Virus record (IMG/VR): IMGVR_UViG_3300037493_002896
Location: 1-25,858 of that record
Length of the DNA: 25,858 nt
Source: a virus
Strand: one strand, 5' to 3'
This document shows positions 1 through 7,377 of this stretch, in pieces; the first letter of the stretch is position 1; each line of letters begins with the position of its first letter. Position numbers and translations under genes: made by a program. The notes under the pieces were generated by a model that was not told the DNA's origin, made no database searches, and saw only the letters and a program-made list of their open reading frames with translations.

Positions 1-606
1 GGCGTTTACCCTACAATATAAATCAATCGCAATATTTGATACTCCCGCAGGTATAGTTAATTCAATTATAGAATACCCATCACCAGTTGATGTCCTATTT
101 CCACCTGCAGTTGGACCATATATGGTTTGAAGACCGGTTGCCGTCTTAGATGCTATAGCCCCATTATAGTTCCAATACGCATTTGAAAATCCTGTAATTC
201 TCATTTCATTTACATATGTTACACCTCCATTCGTACTGAGTTGAACTGTAACGTAATCAGTTGCATCTACACCAGATCCTGCCGCAGTTGAAGTTATTCT
301 ATATGACCCTAATCGGAATCTGAATGTGTGAGAATGTGTTGATGAAACTGAAATATTCGGCATTGAGTACCAATCTTGTTCTATTCCTGATGTTCCATTC
401 CCTAAACCATATATTGCGGCACTTGATGTGGATGATACAAATGCGTTTGTGTAAAAACCTTGGTATGCGTAATATGTACCAGTTGAAGTAAATCTCCACC
501 AATCACCGGCCCAATCCCACGTTTCAATATTGTCATATGCAATAACTGTTTGACCATATGATAATGTCCCTAATAATAAAAATAATGATAATAATAATTT
601 TTTCAT
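1..606 (-). CDS. Secreted protein of unknown function, partial (C-terminus outside window)
   Basis: The ATG at 604-606 opens a frame that stays open for 202 codons to the window edge, so the C-terminus is missing. The N-terminus is a classic signal peptide: MKK, then a Leu/Ser hydrophobic core, then SYGQ with probable cleavage before Gln. Signal peptides ending in GQ are common in Flavobacteriia. The mature part is rich in Thr, Ser, Gly, Tyr and Trp with alternating beta-strand character, as in secreted beta-sandwich domains of Bacteroidota; no catalytic motif was found. It lies downstream of the capsid gene and an HNH gene and has its own TATTTAT motif 15 nt upstream. It could be a surface adhesin-like protein, a virion decoration or a host-derived cargo gene. 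The frame and signal peptide are clear; the function is not. Confidence 0.8.
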   Translation of the reverse strand, partial: MKKLLLSLFLLLGTLSYGQTVIAYDNIETWDWAGDWWRFTSTGTYYAYQGFYTNAFVSSTSSAAIYGLGNGTSGIEQDWYSMPNISVSSTHSHTFRFRLGSYRITSTAAGSGVDATDYVTVQLSTNGGVTYVNEMRITGFSNAYWNYNGAIASKTATGLQTIYGPTAGGNRTSTGDGYSIIELTIPAGVSNIAIDLYCRVNA

Positions 607-621
607 AATATGTGTTTTTAA

Positions 622-628
622 ATAAATA
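622..628 (-). promoter_or_regulatory. Late-type promoter motif TATTTAT (secreted protein)
   Basis: Read in gene direction the site is TATTTAT, 15 nt before the ATG of the secreted-protein gene. It is one of 14 such sites placed just upstream of starts in this window. Confidence 0.45.
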
Positions 629-697
629 TATGATGTTAAATAAGATAAACAATAATTAACCACAATAGATGAATAAATTATCACATTTAATTATCAT

Positions 698-1384
698 TTA
701 CACAACTTTATTAGATTTACGAATATTTTCCTCACCCCACATAGGTTGTAGATTTTCTAATGACCAACATTTCATAAATTCATCATCACCCATTTCTATT
801 ATGTTAAAAGACGAAATTGGTTTAATGTGGTCAACGTGCCACTCACCGTAATTATCCCAATTCATCCCACCTTTGAATTGTAACTCTAAATGATTTATTA
901 ATTTCTCAGGAGTATATTGTAGTATGTCAAAGTAATGTTTGTTTTTTTCCACATTACTCTCCTTTAATACCTGATATATGGCAGTTCTGAAATTAGATAT
1001 TAACTTATAGAGGGGGTCTCTCGCTTTACGATTTCTTTCGTAATCACGTTTTATTTGACGAATTTTGTCAACATTATTTTCTCGGTATTCTTTAATGTAT
1101 TTATTTAAATGTTCTTTATTTTGTTCTGCCCATTTTTTGTGGTTTTCACTTTTTCTTTTTTTTGTTTCAGGTTTTGATTCATATTTTTTTATGGAAACTT
1201 TTCTACCACCAATATTTCTCCTACCAGATGGTCCAAGAATAACACCATTTTCTTTAAGTATTCTTAATATTTGTTGTTTGTTTAATCCTAATTTTTCTGA
1301 TATTGTTTGACTCCCAATCAAATCCTCATTATACATCTTAAGAATAACATCTATTTCTTTTTGTGATGGAATATATTTCTTCAT
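698..1384 (-). CDS. HNH homing endonuclease with N-terminal helix-turn-helix
   Basis: The protein is about 228 aa. Residues ~5-50 form a helix-turn-helix (IPSQKEIDVILKMYNED, then SQTISEKLGLNKQQILRIL). A very basic helical middle region follows. The C-terminal HNH nuclease carries WHVDHIKPISS and LENLQPMWGEENIRKSNK, giving the His-Asp-His metal site and the closing Asn/Lys. The ATG at 1384 is preferred over an in-frame ATG at 1411, because a host-type promoter lies between 1390 and 1419, so the upstream start would precede the transcription start. It is a paralogue of the HNH gene at 24380. It sits just downstream of gene 23, a position where T4-like phages often carry freestanding homing endonucleases (T4 has segD near there). 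It probably cuts phage DNA lacking the gene and spreads by repair. Confidence 0.88.
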   Translation of the reverse strand: MKKYIPSQKEIDVILKMYNEDLIGSQTISEKLGLNKQQILRILKENGVILGPSGRRNIGGRKVSIKKYESKPETKKRKSENHKKWAEQNKEHLNKYIKEYRENNVDKIRQIKRDYERNRKARDPLYKLISNFRTAIYQVLKESNVEKNKHYFDILQYTPEKLINHLELQFKGGMNWDNYGEWHVDHIKPISSFNIIEMGDDEFMKCWSLENLQPMWGEENIRKSNKVV

Positions 1385-1388
1385 AATT

Positions 1389-1419
1389 ATAAATATACGA
1401 CATTCTACCAAAAAATCAA
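1389..1419 (-). promoter_or_regulatory. Host-type promoter of the HNH gene
   Basis: In gene direction this reads TTG (1417-1419), exactly 19 nt, then TATATTTA (1390-1397), against the Bacteroidota consensus TTG-N19-TAnnTTTG with only the final base different. The TATTTAT motif (1389-1395) overlaps the -7 element. The ATG begins 5 nt beyond it, so the message may be leaderless or nearly so. Confidence 0.6.
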
Positions 1420-1435
1420 TTGTTATTTAATTTAA

Positions 1436-1467
1436 ATAAAAAAAGGAGACAATTTCTTGTCTCCTTT
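1436..1467 (-). terminator. Intrinsic terminator of the capsid gene
   Basis: A perfect 11-bp stem (AAAGGAGACAA with its complement, 1442-1452 and 1457-1467) encloses a 4-nt loop. It is followed on the minus strand by a U run (A run at 1438-1444). It lies directly after gene 23. Confidence 0.85.
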
Positions 1468-1491
1468 GAGGGTAATTTATTAAGGTTTTGA

Positions 1492-3378
1492 TTATCTCAA
1501 TTCTCTTAAATCGAATGTTCTAACACCATCAACGGTAATGCGGCCATAAAACCTGTTGTTGACCATCTTTTTTGCGTATCTCGTCATTATTCCTTTGATC
1601 GGAGTAAAGTTGAACGGATTGTACATTGTAGGTGTTAATTGTAATGGTACATACGGTGCGTAGATGTAACCTGTGTCTAACAATGACGTTCCTTTATGTC
1701 CTAACAAAACTGTGTTTGGTGGGAAGTAAGGGTCACGGAAAACTTGGTAACGTCCTGCTAATGTCCCAACTCTTTCAATACCCATATTGTATTGGTCTTG
1801 TTCAGGAGACGCATTAGATACGTGGAAGTATTCTAAATCATCAAAGATTGCTGAAATCTCAGAAGAAACAACGATCCAGTTAGCTCCACCTCTCAATGTA
1901 GATTTGTGGATTTGTGCTGACAATTGATTGATCGCAGTAATCAAAGTTTGATTCCAATCTTTTTGAGTGTAAGAAGTTGTTAAAGACAATCTTCTCCATC
2001 CATTATAATCCCAACGTAAGTTCCAAGCCGCACCTTTACGTAAGTCACGAAGGATCTCACGGTCAATTTCAGCCGCAACTTGTTCAGATAATAAAGCCGT
2101 TAATTCAGCTTCAGCATCAATGTTGTGGAATGCCGCAACGTCTTGTGCCATTTCTGGAGACCATTGTGCTCTTAATTTTCTTTCAGTTACAGAAACTGTT
2201 ACAGACTCTAAGTCAAAAGAAACTTCACCAATTTGGTCTTCAAATTCCATATTAGCGTATGATCTATAAACTGTTGAGAATGATGATGCAGATGCCGCAG
2301 AAAAGATAGTAGTTCCTGTGTAACCATCCATAGTCTCACCACAAGTAACACATGCTGGACAAGATAAATCTACTTCAAGGTAGATACAACCAGTTTGGTC
2401 ACAAATATCATTGTAAGATCCACCATTACCACCAGTCGTTGTAGTTCCTGGGAAAACAGTTGGTGTTTGAGTAGATGTTGGTTGTACAATTCCTTTACCA
2501 TATATTTGAGTTACAACTCTAAATAATAAAGAATTTGGTTGACCTGCATCGTTTCTCAATACATTACAAGGTGTTGTAGATGCCGACATTCCATCACCTG
2601 GAGCTTGGAAAACTCTCAAGTCAGATAAGAAACTTTCATTATCAATTTCATTTCCATCAGGTCCGATTAATTTACCAACACCAGCGTTTCTGAATCCACA
2701 CATTTTAACGATTACTTTTCTAACGTTAGTAGAAGCAGTAATATTAAGTCCGTTATCGATAGATCCATTAACCCATTGTAACATAGTTGCACTGGTAGTA
2801 ATTGCAGTCCATTTACCTTTAGAGTAATCAAACAATCCTGGAGGATCTAATTGACCTTCAGAACCTTCATAGAATAAATCATATAGATTTTTCTTGAATG
2901 GTGTTCCTAATGAATCACCTGGATATCCAGCACCAATATGAGCTGAATCAATTGTTGGGTTGCTTGGTGATCCTACTGGTGCGTAATGAGTACCATTTCC
3001 ATCATAATTATTTACTGGTGTTTGTTCAGTACTACCATTGTATCCTTGGATACGAGGTACAAAGAAGAACAATTTACCGATTGGTAAGTTCATTGCTTGT
3101 ACAGAAACGATTTCGTTTGCCAATAATTTAGAGAAAACTCTTCTTACGATTGGGAAAACAACAGTTTCGAATGCTCCGTTAGAACCTTCAGAAGTTGCTT
3201 CGTTAATCAAGAAAGATGCTTGGTTTTCATACAACTGTGCAACGTTTTCTTTTAGGTGACCTTTAAGGCCTTCAAGGAATCCTAATTTATCCCATTTGTT
3301 TATAGTATCTTCTTTGATAACTTTAAGGTGTTTTAACCCGATGTTACCAACAAGACCTGATTCTAATAATGCTCCCAT
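1492..3378 (-). CDS. gp23: Major capsid protein, T4 gp23 family
   Basis: The 628-aa main shell protein forms the hexamers of the phage head. Gp23 hallmarks are visible: YENQASFLINEATSE at 50-64, FPIVRRVFSKLLANEIVSVQ at 75-94, and the stretch from VTERKLRAQW through MAQDVAAFHNIDAEAEL at about 397-426. The (I/L)xE rule of the T4 prohead protease predicts cleavage at Glu60-Ala61 (INE|A), close to the T4 gp23 site. The protein is about 100 aa longer than T4 gp23. The extra material lies mainly in residues 115-360, which are rich in Gly, Thr and Asn and include a cysteine cluster at 326, 331, 340, 343 and 346. The gene begins 33 nt after the scaffold gene with no TATTTAT motif of its own, so it is probably cotranscribed with it, and ends at a strong terminator. 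Identity is very secure. Confidence 0.96.
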   Translation of the reverse strand: MGALLESGLVGNIGLKHLKVIKEDTINKWDKLGFLEGLKGHLKENVAQLYENQASFLINEATSEGSNGAFETVVFPIVRRVFSKLLANEIVSVQAMNLPIGKLFFFVPRIQGYNGSTEQTPVNNYDGNGTHYAPVGSPSNPTIDSAHIGAGYPGDSLGTPFKKNLYDLFYEGSEGQLDPPGLFDYSKGKWTAITTSATMLQWVNGSIDNGLNITASTNVRKVIVKMCGFRNAGVGKLIGPDGNEIDNESFLSDLRVFQAPGDGMSASTTPCNVLRNDAGQPNSLLFRVVTQIYGKGIVQPTSTQTPTVFPGTTTTGGNGGSYNDICDQTGCIYLEVDLSCPACVTCGETMDGYTGTTIFSAASASSFSTVYRSYANMEFEDQIGEVSFDLESVTVSVTERKLRAQWSPEMAQDVAAFHNIDAEAELTALLSEQVAAEIDREILRDLRKGAAWNLRWDYNGWRRLSLTTSYTQKDWNQTLITAINQLSAQIHKSTLRGGANWIVVSSEISAIFDDLEYFHVSNASPEQDQYNMGIERVGTLAGRYQVFRDPYFPPNTVLLGHKGTSLLDTGYIYAPYVPLQLTPTMYNPFNFTPIKGIMTRYAKKMVNNRFYGRITVDGVRTFDLRELR

Positions 3379-3411
3379 TTTTTTGGTTTTTTATTTGTTT
3401 TTAGTTTATTT

Positions 3412-4788
3412 TTATTTTAATTTTGACATTAAATCTTTCATTCTCATAAATTGAGGATTTTCATACGTTTTAGATTCAATCAAGTTTGCTGCTGATCCAC
3501 TTGTAGGTGTTTTGATCACATTTCTTTCGAAAGATTCGTTAATTGTATTATCCGTACTTGTTGTAGTTGAAAGTTCGTCTTTAATTGTTTTGTATAGATT
3601 TTTAGATTCTTTAATAGTTTCAACACCATCAAATCGTCTTAATACATTAATCTTTTCTTGTTTTGTTGTAGAGTGTTCAGTAAACAAACGAGTAGCGTAA
3701 GCTAAGTTTGAGTTGAATACTGCAACCTCATTCAATTTAGTTCTGAAAAGATTAAGTGCTTTTCTATACTCTTCATTTTTTTCTCTAAGTAAGTTTAACT
3801 CTTCGTTTTTAGATTCTAAGTTTAAGTTTCTATTAGGTGTAATACCTTTTCTTAAACCACGACCTGATTTAGAACCATTACCATAAGTTCTTGAAGCCTC
3901 TTTAGTCTCCACTTTTTTAACTGTTGGTTTTCTAACTGGTCTTTTAGTTTCTTTTCCTGTGTTAACTTCCTCCTTATATTCGAATTTTGCTTTACCCATT
4001 CCAACACCTCTTGTTCCTTGTTTTTTCTTAACATCGAAACCTCCGTCTTGGTTAGGTTTTTTTCCGTATTTGAATTTTGAAGCGTTACCCATACCAATTC
4101 CTTTAGATTTGAATTTTGAAGATTCCATAACAAATTCTTCTTCTTCTTCTTCTTCAAAATCCTCTAAACCGTTATCAAACTCATCTTCTTCAAAAGAAAG
4201 ATCTTCTTCGTCAGAATCAATATGTAATTCATAAATTACACCTTCATTTTCTTCTTCAGATCCGAATTCTTCTTCTTCAAATTCATCTTCATCTTCGAAT
4301 TCATCTTCAAATTCAAATTCATCTTCATCTTCGAATTCATCGTCGAATTCATCATACGATTCTCCAAGTTGAATTAGGTAATCTACGTTTTCATTTTCAT
4401 CTGATAAATGCAACATATCGTTTTCCTTTTTTACGATAATACCATCCTCATCTTTCATTGCTTTAAATACACGAAGAATTTCTTCGTCAGAAGCACCTGT
4501 TAGATCGATTGTATCGTCATCAACATCCATATCCATGTCTATTTCCATTTCGTCATCATCACTTATGTCAATACCCATATCCATTTTGTTATTATCAGCG
4601 TCGGTATCAACCTCAGCTTCTAGGTCAATCTCCTCATCGTCTTGTTCGTTGAGAGATTCTTTTACTAATTCTTTGATTTCTTGCGTCATTGTAGATGCAA
4701 GTATTCCTTGTGCGTTTTCAGCGATCACATTCTCCAAGTTTCTTAACTGGATAAATGTGTCCTCAACTAATGATTCTTTTTTGTTCAT
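3412..4788 (-). CDS. Acidic prohead core scaffold, gp22-like
   Basis: This 458-aa protein sits exactly where T4 has gene 22, between protease gp21 and capsid gp23. Its composition suits an internal scaffold. A helical N-terminus (about 1-50, containing ELVKESLNEQ) leads into extremely acidic Asp/Glu repeats (about 50-220, with runs such as EDEFEFEDEFEDEDEFEEEE). A basic Gly/Lys-rich stretch follows (about 225-310), then a coiled-coil-like C-terminal third (about 325-458) ending SKLK. Several (I/L)xE tripeptides suit digestion by gp21 during maturation. Assignment rests on position and composition rather than recognisable sequence similarity. The basic middle is unusual and could touch DNA. 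Confidence 0.75.
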   Translation of the reverse strand: MNKKESLVEDTFIQLRNLENVIAENAQGILASTMTQEIKELVKESLNEQDDEEIDLEAEVDTDADNNKMDMGIDISDDDEMEIDMDMDVDDDTIDLTGASDEEILRVFKAMKDEDGIIVKKENDMLHLSDENENVDYLIQLGESYDEFDDEFEDEDEFEFEDEFEDEDEFEEEEFGSEEENEGVIYELHIDSDEEDLSFEEDEFDNGLEDFEEEEEEEFVMESSKFKSKGIGMGNASKFKYGKKPNQDGGFDVKKKQGTRGVGMGKAKFEYKEEVNTGKETKRPVRKPTVKKVETKEASRTYGNGSKSGRGLRKGITPNRNLNLESKNEELNLLREKNEEYRKALNLFRTKLNEVAVFNSNLAYATRLFTEHSTTKQEKINVLRRFDGVETIKESKNLYKTIKDELSTTTSTDNTINESFERNVIKTPTSGSAANLIESKTYENPQFMRMKDLMSKLK

Positions 4789-4809
4789 TATTTTTGAATA
4801 GTTTTATTG

Positions 4810-4816
4810 ATAAATA
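4810..4816 (-). promoter_or_regulatory. Late-type promoter motif TATTTAT (scaffold/capsid)
   Basis: TATTTAT in gene direction, 21 nt before the scaffold ATG. It probably drives the scaffold and capsid genes together. Confidence 0.5.
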
Positions 4817-4880
4817 CTTGACTATTACAAAAAATTCACTTTTAGAGTTGTTTTTATTTAAAATAAAAAATTATAGGGCA

Positions 4881-4911
4881 TAAAAAAAGGATGAACATTT
4901 GTCCATCCTTT
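4881..4911 (-). terminator. Intrinsic terminator after the gp21 operon
   Basis: AAAGGATGAAC and GTCCATCCTTT pair with one mismatch around an ATTT loop. The A run at 4882-4888 gives a U tail on the minus strand. It separates the gp21/71-aa unit from the scaffold/capsid unit. Confidence 0.75.
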
Positions 4912-4929
4912 CTTAAAATTTTAATTTAG

Positions 4930-5145
4930 TTAGTCAATAACCTCATCAATTTTACTTTCAGTAATTGAAGTGATTCTCCAATCCATCGTATAATTTTCAT
5001 ATACTTTAGTGACTTTAGCCTCAACATCGGTTGGGGTATAACCCATAACCAATTTTTCTTCTCTCATTTTTTTTACTTTACCTGACTCTGTATCCAACAG
5101 GTCTGATGTGATTTTTGCTACGAAATACTTTTCTCCTTGTTCCAT
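4930..5145 (-). CDS. Small conserved protein, DUF4494-like
   Basis: This 71-aa protein starts 6 nt after the gp21 stop, so it is translated from the same message. The pattern KYFVAKITSDLLD, then KMREEKLVMGYTPTDVEAKV, then YTMDWRITSITESKIDEV resembles the small DUF4494 family seen in Bacteroidota and their phages: an alpha/beta fold in which a strand pair is followed by a TxxxAEAK-type helix. No function is known for that family. Position suggests a role in head assembly or simple co-expression. The ORF is solid; the family match is from memory of the pattern. Confidence 0.75.
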   Translation of the reverse strand: MEQGEKYFVAKITSDLLDTESGKVKKMREEKLVMGYTPTDVEAKVTKVYENYTMDWRITSITESKIDEVID

Positions 5146-5151
5146 TTTATT

Positions 5152-5880
5152 TTATTTATCCAAATAATCGGATAATCTTTTCATTAAGTCAAGTGATTTG
5201 TTTCCAGATTCCCCAACATGACGATCAACGGTAATTTTTTTTTCTTCTTCTAAGTTCTCATCATATTTGTGTCTATCGTCTCTATTTAAGAATAGATAAG
5301 CTCCTGGTGTAGATGGAGAAGATACAAGGTCAAAACAAATTAACTCAAAATCTTCTTGTACTTCATTTTGTTCCCCCACTTTTTTAAGTGATCCAACACC
5401 ACGAGAAGATATTCCTAATGTTACACCTTGTCTTAAGTAGTTTGCCGCCAAATCTCCTTTAGTGGAACATACACCACTTTGATGGAATCCAGGACTTGTT
5501 AATAACTTCAACTTACCCAATAGAACAGGACCTTCCCAAAACACTTCAGTAATGATGTGTGAAACACGATCAAGATCAATAAGTGATGACTCAGGGTGAT
5601 TTAACTCTGAAAGGGAAGTTCCCTTCTCAATCATTTTCTTATAGTTCTCAGCTTCTCGTTCAAGAATCTTTTTAGGGTATACTCTACCATTTCTATTTGG
5701 TGTGTCGTATTTCTGTAATACGGCATAAAACTCAAATGGTTTTGAGTGGTCTAAAAAATTCTTAGATTCTTTAAGTATTTCTGAGTTATATTTATCTGTA
5801 GGGTTGATGTAACCGGCATCGTCCTCAACAAGAATTCCGCGTCCCGTTTCATTTGGTCCTAATATTCTATTTTCGTTCAT
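5152..5880 (-). CDS. gp21: Prohead core protease, T4 gp21 family
   Basis: This 242-aa serine protease digests the scaffold and trims the capsid protein before DNA packaging. The family pattern is visible: SFNH-type His in SELNHPESS (His95), the active serine in LGISSRGVGS (Ser158/159) and an Asp in CFDLVSSPSTPGA (Asp184). NRNGRVYPKKIL (62-73) is also typical of T4-like prohead proteases. Gp21 enzymes cut after (I/L)xE, a site present in the capsid protein at residue 60. It has its own TATTTAT motif and is followed by the 71-aa gene and a terminator. Confidence 0.93.
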   Translation of the reverse strand: MNENRILGPNETGRGILVEDDAGYINPTDKYNSEILKESKNFLDHSKPFEFYAVLQKYDTPNRNGRVYPKKILEREAENYKKMIEKGTSLSELNHPESSLIDLDRVSHIITEVFWEGPVLLGKLKLLTSPGFHQSGVCSTKGDLAANYLRQGVTLGISSRGVGSLKKVGEQNEVQEDFELICFDLVSSPSTPGAYLFLNRDDRHKYDENLEEEKKITVDRHVGESGNKSLDLMKRLSDYLDK

Positions 5881-5896
5881 ATCAAAAGTTTTATAT

Positions 5897-5903
5897 ATAA
5901 ATA
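5897..5903 (-). promoter_or_regulatory. Late-type promoter motif TATTTAT (gp21)
   Basis: TATTTAT in gene direction, 16 nt before the gp21 ATG and touching the stop codon of the previous gene. Confidence 0.5.
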
Positions 5904-6374
5904 TTAAACTTTTTCTATTTTTACCTTATTTGGTTTCACATTTCCATTTTTTGTTAAAGAAAACTTAAAGTTTTCGTTCTTAATAAGAACATCATCATAT
6001 ATTCCTTTGATAATAGTTTTTAATTTTCTCTTTAGTTTTGTATCTTTAAAGTCTAATTCATCTATTAGGAACAAATTAATTTCAAGGTTCATAAACGATT
6101 TTTTCTTTGGTTGCAGTCCGCTTGTTCTTAGATCCATATCAACAATAAATTTATCATCAAATAATGTTTTGTCTATATGTTCATATACTGAATGTTTAAT
6201 AGATCTACTCATATTCAGTACAATTCTTGACCAAGATTCTGGATCAATTTTTGGTTCCACCCAAGTTTGTAAGTTAAGGTATAGGGATTTAAAATCTTTG
6301 GAGTTTACTGTTCCGTATATCACCTTTGAGGATCTATAACCAATTAATTTGGAAGTTTTTCCTTTTTTCATCAA
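5904..6374 (-). CDS. Unknown protein in the gp67/gp68 region
   Basis: This 156-aa basic, mixed alpha/beta protein starts MMKKGKTSK and has no signal peptide or membrane segment. No family was recognised. It lies between the portal and protease genes, where T4 keeps the small prohead core genes 67 and 68, but the sequence does not resemble those acidic proteins. Features include an aromatic-rich centre (YLNLQTWVEPK, about 31-41), SRSIKHSVYEHID (about 56-68) and a Lys-rich C-terminus. The start overlaps in context with a second in-frame Met. A head-assembly role is inferred only from position. Confidence 0.75.
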   Translation of the reverse strand: MMKKGKTSKLIGYRSSKVIYGTVNSKDFKSLYLNLQTWVEPKIDPESWSRIVLNMSRSIKHSVYEHIDKTLFDDKFIVDMDLRTSGLQPKKKSFMNLEINLFLIDELDFKDTKLKRKLKTIIKGIYDDVLIKNENFKFSLTKNGNVKPNKVKIEKV

Positions 6375-6413
6375 TTTTTTTCATGTTATCACGTTTATTT
6401 TTAAAATAATAGG

Positions 6414-6421
6414 TATATTTG
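6414..6421 (+). promoter_or_regulatory. Host-type -7 element before the bS21 gene
   Basis: TATATTTG matches the Bacteroidota -7 consensus TAnnTTTG exactly. A clear TTG at the -33 position is missing. It lies about 40 nt upstream of the bS21 ATG and faces the right way. Confidence 0.45.
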
Positions 6422-6460
6422 TGATATATATCAAATACAATAAATTCGTAAAAATATCAG

Positions 6461-6646
6461 ATGTTAATAGTAGTGGTAAAGCACGGGAATATAGAAAAAT
6501 CCCTAAAAGAACTAAAGAGTAAGGTAATAAAAACAAGACAAAGTTCATTACTTAATAGTAGGAAACAATATACTAAAAAGTCGGTATTAAATAGAACAAA
6601 TAAGAATAGGGCGATTTATCGTCAAAAAATGAATTCTAACGATTAA
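6461..6646 (+). CDS. rpsU: Ribosomal protein bS21-like
   Basis: This 61-aa, very basic protein reads IVVVKHGNIEKSLKELKSKV, then RQSSLLNSRKQYTKKS, then a Lys/Arg-rich helix ending YRQKM. This is the bS21 layout: a short beta strand, a helix starting I(D/E)xxLKxxK, an RxRxxYxKxS-like turn and a basic C-terminal helix. bS21 sits on the 30S platform near the 3' end of 16S rRNA; in Flavobacterium, bS21 helps hide the anti-Shine-Dalgarno sequence. Phage bS21 genes are known and are thought to exchange into host ribosomes. The gene faces against the surrounding head genes and its stop overlaps the convergent neighbour's stop. No Shine-Dalgarno sequence precedes it. Divergence from host bS21 makes the call good but not certain. 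Confidence 0.75.
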   Translation: MLIVVVKHGNIEKSLKELKSKVIKTRQSSLLNSRKQYTKKSVLNRTNKNRAIYRQKMNSND

Positions 6647-7356
6647 AGTTCCCCATTTAATTTTCGTAATTTAAAGTAATTAATCTTATCGTAAGATTCG
6701 TCCTTAATCTTAGTAATTGTAGCCGTTATTTTATTATTAATATCTGCATCACTTTCTTGTAGGTTCTCCAATTTAGTTAAGACACTTCCTTTCAACATAA
6801 AGTAAGATTCTTTAATTGTTTCATCATTTGATGACAATAAAGATTTTAATTCTTTTTTGTCTGATTCTGTTAAATTCTCAATATAGTTGGTGATTGTTTT
6901 ATTTGCAATTTCCACCATATCTTTAATTGGAACATTAACGATGTCAGATTTCTTTTCAGTTTTTGGTAATTTTATTGATTCTAATATAGAATTTTTACTA
7001 TTAATTTTATCCTCAAGATTAACAACATCGTTTGAAAATAAATTATCTATTGTGGTATAACTATTTTCACATTGGATATGACCAACCCACATTTGAATTT
7101 CTTTTAATTGTGAAGTGGGGATCTTATTTATTAAGTTTTCGTATAGTGTAATACTTTGGTTGATGTATTCATTTGCCACAGATTCATTAAGTCCTTTATT
7201 TGAACCCAATTCCCCATACAAATAGAACAATTTGCTAACATTTTTATTCTTTAAGATTAGTTCCTCAAAAATAAACATTTCTTTCTTGAATGTGTTTTTC
7301 TTGTAAGATTCAATTAACACATTTTCTATTTTAGATTTTAATATACCAAATTTCAT
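6643..7356 (-). CDS. Unknown helical protein between portal and protease genes
   Basis: This 237-aa, mostly helical, Lys/Glu/Asn/Ser-rich protein has no recognised domain. The first 100 residues look like a compact helical bundle (KSKIENVLIESYKKNTF near the N-terminus, then FYLYGELGSNKGLNES). The rest is a longer coiled region (LTESDKKELKSLLSSNDETI, about 164-183). The N-terminal helix containing LIES resembles the capsid-targeting-like leaders described in the findings. It directly follows the portal gene, where T4 has prohead core genes, so a core or portal-associated role is possible. The gene has a TATTTAT motif upstream and overlaps the convergent bS21 gene by 4 nt at the stops. Confidence 0.78.
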   Translation of the reverse strand: MKFGILKSKIENVLIESYKKNTFKKEMFIFEELILKNKNVSKLFYLYGELGSNKGLNESVANEYINQSITLYENLINKIPTSQLKEIQMWVGHIQCENSYTTIDNLFSNDVVNLEDKINSKNSILESIKLPKTEKKSDIVNVPIKDMVEIANKTITNYIENLTESDKKELKSLLSSNDETIKESYFMLKGSVLTKLENLQESDADINNKITATITKIKDESYDKINYFKLRKLNGEL

Positions 7357-7370
7357 ATCGTTTTTTTATT

Positions 7371-7377
7371 ATAAATA
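7371..7377 (-). promoter_or_regulatory. Late-type promoter motif TATTTAT (237-aa gene)
   Basis: TATTTAT in gene direction with flanks GA and AATAA, 14 nt before the ATG and immediately after the portal stop codon. Confidence 0.5.

Noticed and set aside
1385-1411. Upstream ATG for the HNH gene at 1411
   Set aside because: A good promoter lies between it and the ATG at 1384, so the extra nine residues would not be transcribed.
3852-4157. 101-codon Lys-rich minus-strand frame inside the scaffold gene
   Set aside because: It is a frame-shifted reading of the acidic repeats; the gp22-like frame is longer and in the expected place.
6007-6339. 110-codon plus-strand frame opposite the 156-aa gene
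   Set aside because: Antisense shadow with no start context and no domain; the minus-strand gene fits the operon layout.
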